From Saccharospirillum impatiens DSM 12546 (GTDB taxonomy: Bacteria > Pseudomonadota > Gammaproteobacteria > Pseudomonadales > Natronospirillaceae), in NCBI RefSeq assembly GCF_000423605.1, contig NZ_AUIH01000023.1:1-64000 (forward strand): 64,000 nucleotides of DNA. Direction: 5' to 3'. The notes under the pieces were generated by a model. It was not told where the DNA came from. It was given only the letters and a program-made list of their open reading frames with translations, and ran no database searches. Positions within the stretch are counted from its first letter, which is position 1. Each line of letters begins with the position of its first letter. The position numbers and the translations under genes were made by a program. Positions 7,989 to 16,152 of the stretch are shown in pieces.

Positions 7989-8681
7989 TTACCCACGCGC
8001 CATGGTCATACTGATAGATGACTCTTTTCGAAAGCCCCGGACTAGCAAGAAGACGGCGAGGGCTATTTCCTGAAACGCCAGTGGTACGTTTAGTATCAAA
8101 TAAAGCGGAGACGACACCCCCTGAACAACGCTCAGCATATAGAGCAAAGTGGCGATCAGCGTTAGAGCAATGCCGAGAAAGCCCCAAACAGGCAGCCACC
8201 GGGGAATCAGCCTGGTTTTCAGAAAAGCGAGGTTCAGGAAAAAACCACCAATCACCCAGGGCAGAACCATTCCGACATGGTTCAGACCATCGCGTGTTTG
8301 TCGCAAGAGCATGCCGAGGGATTCATAATAGGCGGGCGGGTTCGCCCCGACCTGGGCAACCTGCTGACCCAGCAGCTGCAGCAGCATCAAAGTAACAATG
8401 CCGACAAACAAAAACGCTGCACCGGTCAGGCGAAACGCCAGGTAGGCCACCGCCTGGCTTGGGCTGTTCATTTTAACGATCGGGTAGGTCACAACCACGA
8501 TGGCCACATACAGAATGGCCATCACTGCTTGGAACAGTATCGCCACTAGGATCTGCGGTTCTATTGTCGCTAGCGTGGTTAGATAGTCGCTTTTTTCAAT
8601 TGCTGGTACAGAGCTGAACACGCCGCACACCAGTGCGGCCAGAAGCAGTCTTCCCAGGGAACGTGCCGTAGATGGCGTCAT
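7989..8681 (-). CDS. DUF4386-family membrane protein
   Basis: A 230-residue integral membrane protein with about six hydrophobic segments (residues 8-28, 44-66, 80-103, 138-154, 165-188 and 193-218). The motif GLNHVGMVLPWVIGG and the overall layout match DUF4386, a family often annotated as uncharacterised membrane or sensor-associated protein. It is the first gene of a probable three-gene minus-strand unit with the serine hydrolase (44 bp downstream) and the retropepsin-like protein. Its function is unknown. The upstream 635 bp to the divergent DUF2975 gene should contain its promoter. Confidence 0.75.
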   Translation of the reverse strand: MTPSTARSLGRLLLAALVCGVFSSVPAIEKSDYLTTLATIEPQILVAILFQAVMAILYVAIVVVTYPIVKMNSPSQAVAYLAFRLTGAAFLFVGIVTLMLLQLLGQQVAQVGANPPAYYESLGMLLRQTRDGLNHVGMVLPWVIGGFFLNLAFLKTRLIPRWLPVWGFLGIALTLIATLLYMLSVVQGVSSPLYLILNVPLAFQEIALAVFLLVRGFRKESSISMTMARG

Positions 8682-9316
8682 AATTATTGCCCTTGCTGAA
8701 ATGAACAGATTCAGGGCAGTTTAGGGTCGATCCAGCATCAGCTATAGCGACTAAAGTACTGTTTTTGGGTCCGATAAGGCGCTGAACCCCAGCTTTGCCG
8801 GTTTACAGACCCAACCTCGGCTGCAGTTGAGTCGGTTCAAAGCGATATTCACCAGAAGTCACCCTGAAAGCGAGCTTTGTGCCGGGGCTATTGGTGCTAG
8901 GTTATTCCAGACCTTTTGATGGCCCGTTTTTGTGCTGTCTAACCCGGTGTTGTCGGAAGGTCAACAGCGCGTTCTATATCATTTATACGCAGTGACATAG
9001 TCAGTCTCCATGTGACATTTGTACGACACCCTGGTGTCGGTGCGCTAGCGAACATTTTCAAGCATTGAATCCGAATTCTTTTAGTGCATGTTGCCATATC
9101 AGTAGATCGTTTCTTCTGAATTCAATCACCGTAAACCCATTCAATTAGCACCGCTATTCAATGTGACTACCGCCCTTTGGCGTGTCCATTCGCAGTAAAG
9201 TCAGGTGTAGAATGCCTATCAATATTTTATGTTTAACATAAAATTATAGTTGCTATTCATATATTCTCTCGGCTAGTCTTCAGTCACTGTTTAAAGTAAG
9301 ACTGGAGGTTACCGTC
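8682..9316. other. Long divergent intergenic region
   Basis: 635 bp between divergent genes without a convincing reading frame. Its left part is of average composition. The right 150 bp is AT-rich and contains a perfect 21-bp palindrome (9224-9244, listed separately). I see no RNA gene or mobile-element remnant in the rest. Confidence 0.6.
9224..9244. promoter_or_regulatory. Perfect 21-bp palindrome, likely operator
   Basis: ATTTTATGTT (9224-9233), one central T, then its exact complement AACATAAAAT. It lies 72 bp upstream of the DUF2975-XRE-hydrolase operon, where an autoregulatory operator for the XRE protein, or a site for another dimeric regulator, would be expected. Confidence 0.5.
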
Positions 9317-9949
9317 ATGACGGCACGTGTTCTGAAAGGGGTGGTAAACCTGGTACTCGGATTGGCTCTGGGCTTCCTTGTGGTTGCCGCGGGGATACTG
9401 CTGGGTGCGCCCTTGCTCGATGAGCCGCTGCTAAGCCAATGGCCCGTTGTGGCTGCGCAGCCCGGTTCGGACTGGCAGGCTTCGGCCGCTAATATGGAAG
9501 CAGCATTGGCCATAGAGCAAGGGGTGCTGCGCATTGAGCATTTCGGTTATGGCTGGCACTGGGCTTTGCGGGTTCTGGATCTTGCCATTTCAGGAACCTT
9601 GGTGCTCGCCGGGTTGTGGCGGATGCGGCGTTTCATCGGCGAGGTTTGCGAAGGCCTGTCATTCACCCCTGGCAGTGTAAGCCGCCTGCGCTGGATTGGG
9701 CTCATATTGGTGGTTTTTCCTCTGTGGCAAGCGTTGCGAGACACACTCTGGCACGGTCTGCTTGTGCGCCAGTTGCCCGATCTGGGTCTGGCACTGGTTT
9801 CTTCTTTCCAAACACCAAATGGCAATGGCTTCCAGCTCCAGTTTTCCATTGATTGGGGCTTTGCCGTTACCGGTTTGCTGTTGCTCGTCGTGGCTGAGGC
9901 GTTTCGGGAGGGAGTGGCATTGCGTGAAGAAAGCGAGGAAATCATCTGA
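9317..9949 (+). CDS. DUF2975-family membrane protein
   Basis: A 210-residue protein with four predicted membrane helices (about residues 8-30, 83-103, 118-137 and 175-195), matching DUF2975. The family is characteristically encoded next to a YozG-like XRE regulator, as here. GGAGG sits eight bases before ATG 9317. The stop TGA overlaps the next start ATG by one base, so translation is coupled. By analogy with other DUF2975-XRE pairs it may be a membrane sensor or a sequestering partner of the regulator; this is inference. Confidence 0.75.
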   Translation: MTARVLKGVVNLVLGLALGFLVVAAGILLGAPLLDEPLLSQWPVVAAQPGSDWQASAANMEAALAIEQGVLRIEHFGYGWHWALRVLDLAISGTLVLAGLWRMRRFIGEVCEGLSFTPGSVSRLRWIGLILVVFPLWQALRDTLWHGLLVRQLPDLGLALVSSFQTPNGNGFQLQFSIDWGFAVTGLLLLVVAEAFREGVALREESEEII

Positions 9950-10161
9950 TGGCGATCGTGGTTAGGCTCGATGTGATGATGGCGCGCCGGAAGATGTCAT
10001 TGAATGAACTGTCGGCCCGCGTCGGTGTGTCGGTTACTAACTTGTCGCTACTGAAAACAGGCAAGGCGAAAGGAGTTCGGTTCTCCACGCTGGAGGCCAT
10101 ATGCCGGACACTAGAGTGCCAGCCTGGCGATATTCTTGAATACGAAGAGGAGTCGAAATGA
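9949..10161 (+). CDS. YozG-like XRE-family transcriptional regulator
   Basis: A 70-residue, single-domain helix-turn-helix protein. The layout RLDVMMARRKMSLNELSARVGVS, then NLSLLKTGKAKGVRFSTLEAICRTLECQPGDILEY, is the standard Cro/C1-type (YozG) domain with its C-terminal CQPGDIL signature. It overlaps the DUF2975 gene by one base and the following hydrolase by four (ATGA), so the three form a translationally coupled operon. It probably autoregulates, with the palindrome at 9224-9244 as a candidate site. Confidence 0.9.
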   Translation: MAIVVRLDVMMARRKMSLNELSARVGVSVTNLSLLKTGKAKGVRFSTLEAICRTLECQPGDILEYEEESK

Positions 10162-11495
10162 AAGCTTTCATCTGCTTGCTGAGCGTGTCGCTGATGCCAC
10201 TGGCCGGTTGTGTCGTAGGTTACGACACGGCTAACGTGGAGCGCATTCCGAGCCCGGTAGAGGACACCTTGCAACGGGCGGTCGACAATGAACACCGCGT
10301 CGGTATCGCTATCGGGCTGGTTAATCCAAACGGGCGGTATTTTTCCGCTCACGGCGTGAACGACATCAGCGCAGCAGAACCTTTCAGTCAGCACAGTCAA
10401 GTCGCGACAGGCTCGGTGACCAAGGTGTTTACCGCTGAAGTACTGGCGGCTCTGGCGATGGAAAACAGGGTGGATTTGAATCAGGAGTTGTTTGAACTCT
10501 GGCCTGGACATGCACGGCCTGGCGGCATTCAATTGGGGTATTTGGCGACGCATCGCGCCGGCTTGCCTAGAGACATCCCAGTGGCCGCATTGCAACACAA
10601 CGACGCGACCCCTTTGTTGGATTTGTTAGGCACAGATCAGGTTCTACCCGCTGAATACGAGTACTCCAATGCCGGTATGGCATTGCTGGGTCTGGCCCTG
10701 GAAGAGACGACAGGGCGCTCGCTCGACGAACTGGTCGCCAGCCGGGTAGCCGGGCCGTTGGTGCTGGCTAACACGGGCTACGTGCCCAATGCCGATTTAC
10801 TGGCCCAACCGCACGAAGGGCTAGAGCCCATTACCGGTGACGCCAATCGAACACCCTCTGTAGCCAGAGGTGCCGGGGGGCTTTATGCCTCAACAGCCGA
10901 ACTGCTGACCTTTGTTGAACGCCATCTTTACCCGGACAGTTCGCAGCAGAAAGCCTGGTTTGACCTGGCGCTGGGGAAGGTGAGCGGCACCCCACTCGGC
11001 TGGAAGGTTTATGAGCAGAACGGTATCCGAATCTATCATCATGGCGGCGATGGCAACGGCTATCAGGCCTTCATTGGATTCAGAACCGACAACGGAGTTG
11101 GTGTAGTGCTGGTCAGTAATTCATCGGCTGATGATGACCTACAGCAAGTGGCTCAGCACCTGTTGATGCCGGATGCCGTGTCTTTGCCCAGCTTCGACTA
11201 CCCGCCCGCTGTTAACCTAAGCGTTGCTGAAATGCAGCCGTATCTGGGCCGTTACCATTTCGTTGGCGATACCAATACCGTTACCATCAGCGAGCAGTCT
11301 GGCAATATGTATTATTCCGAATTTACTGCCCGGGGCGAAGAGGTTCGAACGGCCAGAATGTATGCAGACCGTGAGGGTGGTTTTTATCTGCGACAAATCC
11401 CGCTGTTTTTTAAATTTAAAGTTACCAGCGGTAAGGCAGTGAGTGCCCGATTAAGGCTGGGAAACAATCGCTTTACAATGGAGCGAATTGAGTAA
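10158..11495 (+). CDS. Lipoprotein serine hydrolase, class C beta-lactamase family
   Basis: A 445-residue lipoprotein with lipobox LMPLAGC (Cys18), so membrane-anchored in the periplasm. The beta-lactamase-fold catalytic motifs are complete: SVTK at 86-89, YSN within YEYSNAGMAL, and HGG within YHHGGDGNGY. A C-terminal beta-rich tail of about 90 residues (PYLGRYHF and beyond) resembles the DUF3471/lipocalin-like extension of many AmpH/EstB-type hydrolases. It starts in an ATGA overlap with the XRE gene. Unlike the hydrolase at 6565-7944 it keeps all canonical motifs. The substrate is unknown; cell-wall peptides or esters are possible. Confidence 0.85.
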   Translation: MKAFICLLSVSLMPLAGCVVGYDTANVERIPSPVEDTLQRAVDNEHRVGIAIGLVNPNGRYFSAHGVNDISAAEPFSQHSQVATGSVTKVFTAEVLAALAMENRVDLNQELFELWPGHARPGGIQLGYLATHRAGLPRDIPVAALQHNDATPLLDLLGTDQVLPAEYEYSNAGMALLGLALEETTGRSLDELVASRVAGPLVLANTGYVPNADLLAQPHEGLEPITGDANRTPSVARGAGGLYASTAELLTFVERHLYPDSSQQKAWFDLALGKVSGTPLGWKVYEQNGIRIYHHGGDGNGYQAFIGFRTDNGVGVVLVSNSSADDDLQQVAQHLLMPDAVSLPSFDYPPAVNLSVAEMQPYLGRYHFVGDTNTVTISEQSGNMYYSEFTARGEEVRTARMYADREGGFYLRQIPLFFKFKVTSGKAVSARLRLGNNRFTMERIE

Positions 11496-11600
11496 ACTGG
11501 GGAGTCTCTAAACTGCTCCCGAAGGGCTCTGTGTTGTGGACCAATGATCCTGGATACTCCATAAGGGTGGTAAACAACCACTCAACAGTGTGGTTTTCTA

Positions 11601-11725
11601 TTGAAGAGATATTCTGTCACAAGCGAGTTCAAGCAAGAGGCAGCCAGGCGCCCGCTAAAGGCAAAGCTATAACGCCTGATCAACAGCGGATTCAGGAGCT
11701 GGAAGCCCAGCTGCGCAAGGTTTAA
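11601..11725 (+). pseudogene. IS3-family orfA remnant with internal deletion
   Basis: The plus strand gives LKRYSVTSEFKQEAARRPLK. In a second frame it then gives KAITPDQQRIQELEAQLRKV and a stop. The first part is the N-terminal helix-turn-helix start of IS3 orfA (KRYSxEFKxEAVRL). The second is the later leucine-zipper region (TPEQQxIQxLxAQLRRV). The roughly 40 residues between them are deleted. Orf B and terminal repeats are absent. The remaining sequence between 11496 and 11829 holds nothing else I can identify. Confidence 0.65.
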
Positions 11726-11829
11726 CGAGATTACCGAGGACACCCACCGGATATCATAGAACACGATTATTCTGTTAGGTGGCCCTTTGCCGCCACAGCG
11801 GCTCGGGCGTGTACTTACGGATGATCGCG

Positions 11830-12561
11830 TTACAGCCTGCGCATTGGCAGCCACCGCCCCTGGGTCGCCCGAACACCGGGGAAGGAACGCTCGACTGTGC
11901 GCATAACCAGCGTTAGCAAAATCACGATGGCCAGGTAGATCCCGGTAATCAGCAGAAGCGGCTCGTATACCAGAAAGGTTTCGTCGCGGACAATATTGGC
12001 TGCTTGCAGCAAGTCCATGACGGCGATGGTCGACACCAGGGGAACCGATTTAAGCAACAGGATCATTTCACCGGTGAGCGAGGGCAGGCCGATCTGGAAC
12101 GCACGCGGCAGCCATAGCCGATACAGGATCTGCCAGGGTGAGAGCCCGAAGGCTCGGCCAGCTTCCAGTTCCCCGGCGGGTACGCTCTGCATGGCCCCTC
12201 GAAAAATTTCGCCGGAGTAGGCCCCAACGCTCAGAGTGAAGGTCAGCGCGCCAAAGAAAAACGGTTCGCGCACAATCGGCCAGAACCAGCTTTCACGCAA
12301 CCCGGGCACACCTTCCATCAATCGGCCGACGCCGTAATAGAAGAAAAACAACTGCACCAACAGCGGCGTGCCACGAATGACGGTGACATAGGCACTGGCC
12401 AGCCAGGCTATTGGTCGCGGGCCGCGCAATCGGGCCAGGGCGGTAAGGACAGCCAGAGCCAGGCCTGCGGTGGCAGAAACCGCGACCAACCAGAGGGTAT
12501 TGACGAAACCGGTCCAGAGGTACTCCTGGTAAAAAGGATCGCTGAGCCAGGAATAATTCAT
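11830..12561 (-). CDS. Polar amino-acid ABC transporter permease (HisM/ArtM type)
   Basis: A 243-residue inner-membrane permease with five or so hydrophobic helices and the His/Glu/Gln/Arg-type signature VTVIRGTPLLVQLFFFYY. The EAA loop is in the RAFGLSPWQILYRLWLPRAF region. ATG 12561 follows the stop of the previous permease by one base, so it is preferred over the upstream 12603 start. It is the last gene of the eight-gene operon and pairs with the permease at 12563-13261 to form the heterodimeric channel. The substrate class (basic or polar amino acid) follows from family and from the aruHI-like neighbours. Confidence 0.9.
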   Translation of the reverse strand: MNYSWLSDPFYQEYLWTGFVNTLWLVAVSATAGLALAVLTALARLRGPRPIAWLASAYVTVIRGTPLLVQLFFFYYGVGRLMEGVPGLRESWFWPIVREPFFFGALTFTLSVGAYSGEIFRGAMQSVPAGELEAGRAFGLSPWQILYRLWLPRAFQIGLPSLTGEMILLLKSVPLVSTIAVMDLLQAANIVRDETFLVYEPLLLITGIYLAIVILLTLVMRTVERSFPGVRATQGRWLPMRRL

Positions 12562-12562
12562 A

Positions 12563-13261
12563 TCAGGCTTCCCCCCGGCGCACGCGGCGCTCAAGTCGTT
12601 CAAAGATGGCAGTCGATGTCATGGTCATAAGCAGGTAGATCGCCCCAGCGGCGGCGTAGAAAACAAAATGGGCGCGACTGCTGGCGGCGGCCTGCTGAAT
12701 CGTGAAGAAGAGTTCGTTGAAGCCGATAACACTGATCAGAGCCGTATCCTTTATCAGAATCAGCCATAAATTGGATAGACCGGGCAGTGCATTGGGCCAC
12801 ATGCCGGGCAGAACGATGCGGTGAAATCGTGTCCAGCGTGAGAAGCCGAAGGCGTCGGCAGCTTCGATTTGGCCCCTTGGAATGGCGACAATGGCGCCAC
12901 GAAATACTTCTGTCATGTAGGCGCCCTGAACAAAAGCCAGTACGCCGACGGCCGTGGCGAAACCGCTGATCTCGATGCGGCTGTCCAACCCGAACAGGCT
13001 CAGCAACCATTCGATGGCGTCGCCCCCGGCGTAGTACAGCAGAATGATTAACAATAATTCCGGTACGGCCCGGATCAGCGTTGAATAGCCGGTGGCCAGC
13101 GCACGTAAAGGAGGTATAGGGCTGAGCTTGGCGCTGGCGCCGATCAGACCCAGCAGCAAGCCGATCGCGTAGGCCAGGACAGCGATCTGTAGGGTGACCA
13201 GGGCGCCATTGGCGATGGGGCCGGCCCAGTCGAGCAAGCTCTCCGGTTGCATGGCAGTCAT
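12563..13261 (-). CDS. Polar amino-acid ABC transporter permease (HisQ/ArtQ type)
   Basis: A 232-residue permease with an N-terminal hydrophobic helix, the TGYSTLIRAVPELLLIILLY signature of HisQ-type subunits, and an EAA loop (AADAFGFSRWTRFHRIVLP). It partners the HisM-type permease that follows after one base. A GC-rich stem-loop region (13296-13356) separates it from the binding-protein gene upstream, a common arrangement that lets the binding protein be expressed more highly than the channel. Confidence 0.9.
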   Translation of the reverse strand: MTAMQPESLLDWAGPIANGALVTLQIAVLAYAIGLLLGLIGASAKLSPIPPLRALATGYSTLIRAVPELLLIILLYYAGGDAIEWLLSLFGLDSRIEISGFATAVGVLAFVQGAYMTEVFRGAIVAIPRGQIEAADAFGFSRWTRFHRIVLPGMWPNALPGLSNLWLILIKDTALISVIGFNELFFTIQQAAASSRAHFVFYAAAGAIYLLMTMTSTAIFERLERRVRRGEA

Positions 13262-13295
13262 GAGATTTGGGTTCCTGTCTTACTTGACGAAACAA

Positions 13296-13356
13296 CCCCC
13301 GGCCGGGGCAGCGTTCAGCCGTCTCGACCGGGGGGCGGGTCAGGTTGGTACCCGCC
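13296..13356 (-). promoter_or_regulatory. Intercistronic GC-rich stem-loops after the binding-protein gene
   Basis: A perfect GGCGGGT (13334-13340)/ACCCGCC (13350-13356) stem with a 9-nt loop begins directly after the stop codon of the solute-binding protein. CCCCCGG (13296-13302) can pair with CCGGGGGG (13328-13335). No U-tract is present. Structures here typically protect the upstream mRNA from 3' exonucleases or attenuate read-through. Confidence 0.5.
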
Positions 13357-14136
13357 TTATTCGTAGACGCAGACGTCGGTACCCAGGTACTCCTCGGAGA
13401 GGCGGCCGCAGGTACCGTTGTCGATTACCGTGCGCACGGCTGCATTGAGATCGCGCTCCAGGGCGTCGTCGTCCTGGCGCAGGCCGATGCCGATACCCTC
13501 GCCATAGGCTTCGTGGCGCGGTGCGGTGTCCTTGATCTCGAAGGCCGAGGCTTCCTCACGCTCGATAAACTGTGCCATGGCGATCTGGTCGGCCAGAATG
13601 ACATCGAGACGACCGGACAGCAGGTCGGCGTTGACCTGTTCGGCCTGGTCGTAAATCCGGATATTGACGCCGCTATCGCGCAATGCGCGGCGAGCGTAAC
13701 TGGCGTTGGTTGTAGCCGCCTGTACACCCAATACCAGGCCATCCAGCCCGTCAGGAATGTCCAGGTCGCGGTCGGCTGCGGCGACGTAGGCACCGGGAGT
13801 GAAGTAATAGGGGATGCTGAAGTCGATGACTTCCTGGCGCTGTTCGGTGATCGACATGGAGTTCATGATCAGATCAATACGGCCGTCGTTCAATGACGGA
13901 ATGATGCCGCTCCAGCCCGTAGGTGAGATTTCACAGGTGCGGCCCATTTGCTCACAGATCGCGAAAGCCAGATCGACCTCGAAGCCGGTCCATTCACCGC
14001 TGGACGCCTTGTAGGTGAAAGGCGGGTAGGGTTCGCCGGAAATACCGACTTGAATCGGGTCTTCGGCCTGGGCCTGGAATGACGTCGCCATCAAGGCGGT
14101 CAGGGTGGCTGTAACAAGCAATAGCTTGGATTTCAT
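13357..14136 (-). CDS. Polar amino-acid ABC transporter substrate-binding protein
   Basis: A 259-residue periplasmic binding protein of SBP family 3. The signal peptide ends at QAQA (residue 24). The family signature GFEVDLAFAICEQMGRTCE lies near 53-71, and the hinge/binding segments include SMSITEQRQEVIDFSIPYY. A C-terminal cysteine pair is typical of HisJ/ArtJ relatives. The ligand is not readable from sequence alone. The downstream AruH/AruI-like enzymes suggest a basic amino acid or a quaternary-ammonium analogue. Confidence 0.9.
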   Translation of the reverse strand: MKSKLLLVTATLTALMATSFQAQAEDPIQVGISGEPYPPFTYKASSGEWTGFEVDLAFAICEQMGRTCEISPTGWSGIIPSLNDGRIDLIMNSMSITEQRQEVIDFSIPYYFTPGAYVAAADRDLDIPDGLDGLVLGVQAATTNASYARRALRDSGVNIRIYDQAEQVNADLLSGRLDVILADQIAMAQFIEREEASAFEIKDTAPRHEAYGEGIGIGLRQDDDALERDLNAAVRTVIDNGTCGRLSEEYLGTDVCVYE

Positions 14137-14184
14137 GGTGTTCTCCTGTCTTCTTCGGGTTCTCGGTAGCGCCTGGAAGGTCTC

Positions 14185-14961
14185 TCAGGCGGTCGGTGAA
14201 GCGAATTTCTGACACCGGGGGTCGTTGAAGACTGACTCCGGTGTGCCGGCGACCTCGATCCGACCGGTGTCGAGATACACCACCTGGTCGGATACTTCGC
14301 GGGCAAAATGCATTTCGTGGGTGACCAGCAACATGGTGCGGCCTTCATCCGCCAGATCGCGGATGACGCTCAGCACTTCACTGACCAGCTCGGGGTCCAG
14401 TGCCGACGTTGGTTCATCGAACAATAGAATCTCGGGCTCCATCGCCAGTGCTCTGGCGATGGCGACGCGCTGCTGCTGACCGCCGGACAGAGCCACCGGG
14501 TAGGTGTCGCGTTTGTCGATCATGCCGACCTTTTCCAGATAGTGTTCGCCCAGCTGTCTGGCTTGGCGCCGGCCCAGGCGTTTGACGTGACGCGGTGCTT
14601 CTATGACGTTGCCCAGCGCGCTCAGATGTGGCCAGAGATTGAACTGCTGGAACACCATGGTGACGCGGCTGCGCAATCGCTCCAGATCGCTGTGGGCGAT
14701 GCGCTGGCCATTACCGAACTGGAAGCGTTCGCCGGCAATACACACTTCCCCACTGTCCGGTCGTTCCAGCAGGTTCAGGCAACGCAGCAAGGTGCTCTTG
14801 CCGGAACCGCTCGAGCCGATGATCGACGTGACCGTACCTTCCGGCACAGCCAACGACACGTCTTGAAGCACTTCGATTTCAGCGAAGCACTTGACCAGAT
14901 GATCGACGGTGATGGCTATTTTTTGGTGAGCGGCGTCGGTTGTCGGGTTAGTTGCAGTCAT
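14185..14961 (-). CDS. Polar amino-acid ABC transporter ATP-binding protein
   Basis: A 258-residue ABC ATPase with Walker [10 protein letters not shown], signature LSGGQQQR, Walker [15 protein letters not shown] and switch His in LLVTHEM. This is a textbook HisP/GlnQ/ArtP-type subunit. It starts six bases after the stop of the transaminase gene and lies 48 bp before the binding-protein gene, in the same operon. It energises import through the two permeases encoded downstream. Confidence 0.93.
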   Translation of the reverse strand: MTATNPTTDAAHQKIAITVDHLVKCFAEIEVLQDVSLAVPEGTVTSIIGSSGSGKSTLLRCLNLLERPDSGEVCIAGERFQFGNGQRIAHSDLERLRSRVTMVFQQFNLWPHLSALGNVIEAPRHVKRLGRRQARQLGEHYLEKVGMIDKRDTYPVALSGGQQQRVAIARALAMEPEILLFDEPTSALDPELVSEVLSVIRDLADEGRTMLLVTHEMHFAREVSDQVVYLDTGRIEVAGTPESVFNDPRCQKFASPTA

Positions 14962-14967
14962 GGGTAT

Positions 14968-16152
14968 TTATACTTCCCTGGAGCGGGTGACGGAGGTGGC
15001 GAAACGTCCGATGCGATGGCATGCCTGAGTCAGCCGCCCGGCATCGACGGTCAGGCTTAACCGAACAAAGCCTGCGGCGGAGGGCCCAAATGCCTCACCG
15101 GACAAGACCGAGACACCGGCTTGATCCAGCAAGCGATCGGCAAACTCCTGGGAGGTCAGACCCGTCGAACGGATGTCCACCATGACGAACATGCCAGCGG
15201 GTGGCTTGATGACAGCAAGCTCGGCGTAATCGGCCAGTGCGTCGCAGACGGCATCACGGCGGGCGCGGTAGGTGTCGCGCATCTCCTCCAGAGCAGCCGG
15301 GGGGTGAGCCAGGGCTTCGATGGCGGCATCCTGAATAAAGTCCGGACAGCCGTAGAGCATGCACAAAGCCAAATTGCCCAGGTGCGCGCATAACTCAGCC
15401 GGACCAAGCACCCAGCCAACGCGCCAGCCGGTCATGGCGTGCGATTTGGACAGGCTGGAAACCACCACCGTTCGTTCGGCCATGCCGGGCAGGGCGAAGG
15501 CGCACTGGTGCTCGCCATCGAAGATCAGCTCGGCGTAGACTTCATCCGAAATCAGCCAGAGGTCGTGGTGCTGGCACAGCTCGGCGATGGCCTGCCAGGT
15601 GTCTGTATCGATCAGTTGACCGGTGGGGTTGTGCGGGCTGTTCAGCAAGATCGCCCGGGTACGCGGGGTGATCGCCGCGGCGATGTCGGCCGCATCCAGC
15701 CTGAAGCTCCGGTCGCCGCGCAGAGGTGCCTGAACCATGCGACTGCCGGTGGCCTGGATGACGGCCTCGTAGGTGACGTAACCCGGTTCAGGCACGATGA
15801 CTTCATCGCCCGGATCGAGCAGACATTGGGCGGTGGCGTAGAGCCCGCACTGGGCGCCGGCTAGCACCACCAGGTTGTCAGCATCGGCGGCCACACCCTG
15901 GTGCCGGTAGTGGTCGGCGATGGCTTCGCGCAGCGCCCACTTGCCCTGTACTTCGGCGTAGTGGGTAGCGCCGCCGCGCAGGCTGGCCACAGCGCTCTCG
16001 ATGATGGGCTTGGGCGTGGTGAAATCCGGATCGCCTACGGACAGTAAGGTGATGTCTTCGCCTTGTGCCTGGCGGGCCAGCGCCCGATTGTGTATGTCCC
16101 AGGCTGCGGCACCTTCGCCGGCGATTCGTGTGGTGAGTTTGGCGTAGCGCAT
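14968..16152 (-). CDS. aruH: AruH-like arginine:pyruvate-type aminotransferase
   Basis: A 394-residue fold-type I PLP enzyme. NSPHNPTG is at 171-178, SDEVY at 202-206, the PLP-binding lysine (SLSKSHAMTGWR) at 236, and a late Arg in the FVRLSLTVD segment binds the carboxylate. The N-terminus (IAGEGAAAWDIHNRALAR) and the CMLYGCPDFIQDAA segment closely follow the arginine:pyruvate transaminase AruH of Pseudomonas as I remember it. It would convert a basic amino acid to its 2-oxo acid. The gene overlaps the AruI-like start region (stop of AruI at 16152 shares one base). The name is by homology and context; the true substrate could be another long basic or trimethylammonium amino acid. Confidence 0.75.
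   Translation of the reverse strand: MRYAKLTTRIAGEGAAAWDIHNRALARQAQGEDITLLSVGDPDFTTPKPIIESAVASLRGGATHYAEVQGKWALREAIADHYRHQGVAADADNLVVLAGAQCGLYATAQCLLDPGDEVIVPEPGYVTYEAVIQATGSRMVQAPLRGDRSFRLDAADIAAAITPRTRAILLNSPHNPTGQLIDTDTWQAIAELCQHHDLWLISDEVYAELIFDGEHQCAFALPGMAERTVVVSSLSKSHAMTGWRVGWVLGPAELCAHLGNLALCMLYGCPDFIQDAAIEALAHPPAALEEMRDTYRARRDAVCDALADYAELAVIKPPAGMFVMVDIRSTGLTSQEFADRLLDQAGVSVLSGEAFGPSAAGFVRLSLTVDAGRLTQACHRIGRFATSVTRSREV

Noticed and set aside
7945-8199. N-terminal extension of the serine hydrolase
   Set aside because: It overlaps the DUF4386 gene, has no hydrophobic signal, and a good ribosome-binding site with a signal peptide follows at 7944.
8682-9200. Possible small RNA or riboswitch in the long intergenic region
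   Set aside because: No stable GC-rich fold with a terminator and no known motif could be seen by eye.
12600-13295. A 231-residue minus-strand open frame
   Set aside because: It overlaps the HisQ-type permease in another frame and is unusually rich in Arg, His and Cys with no membrane helices. It is a shadow.
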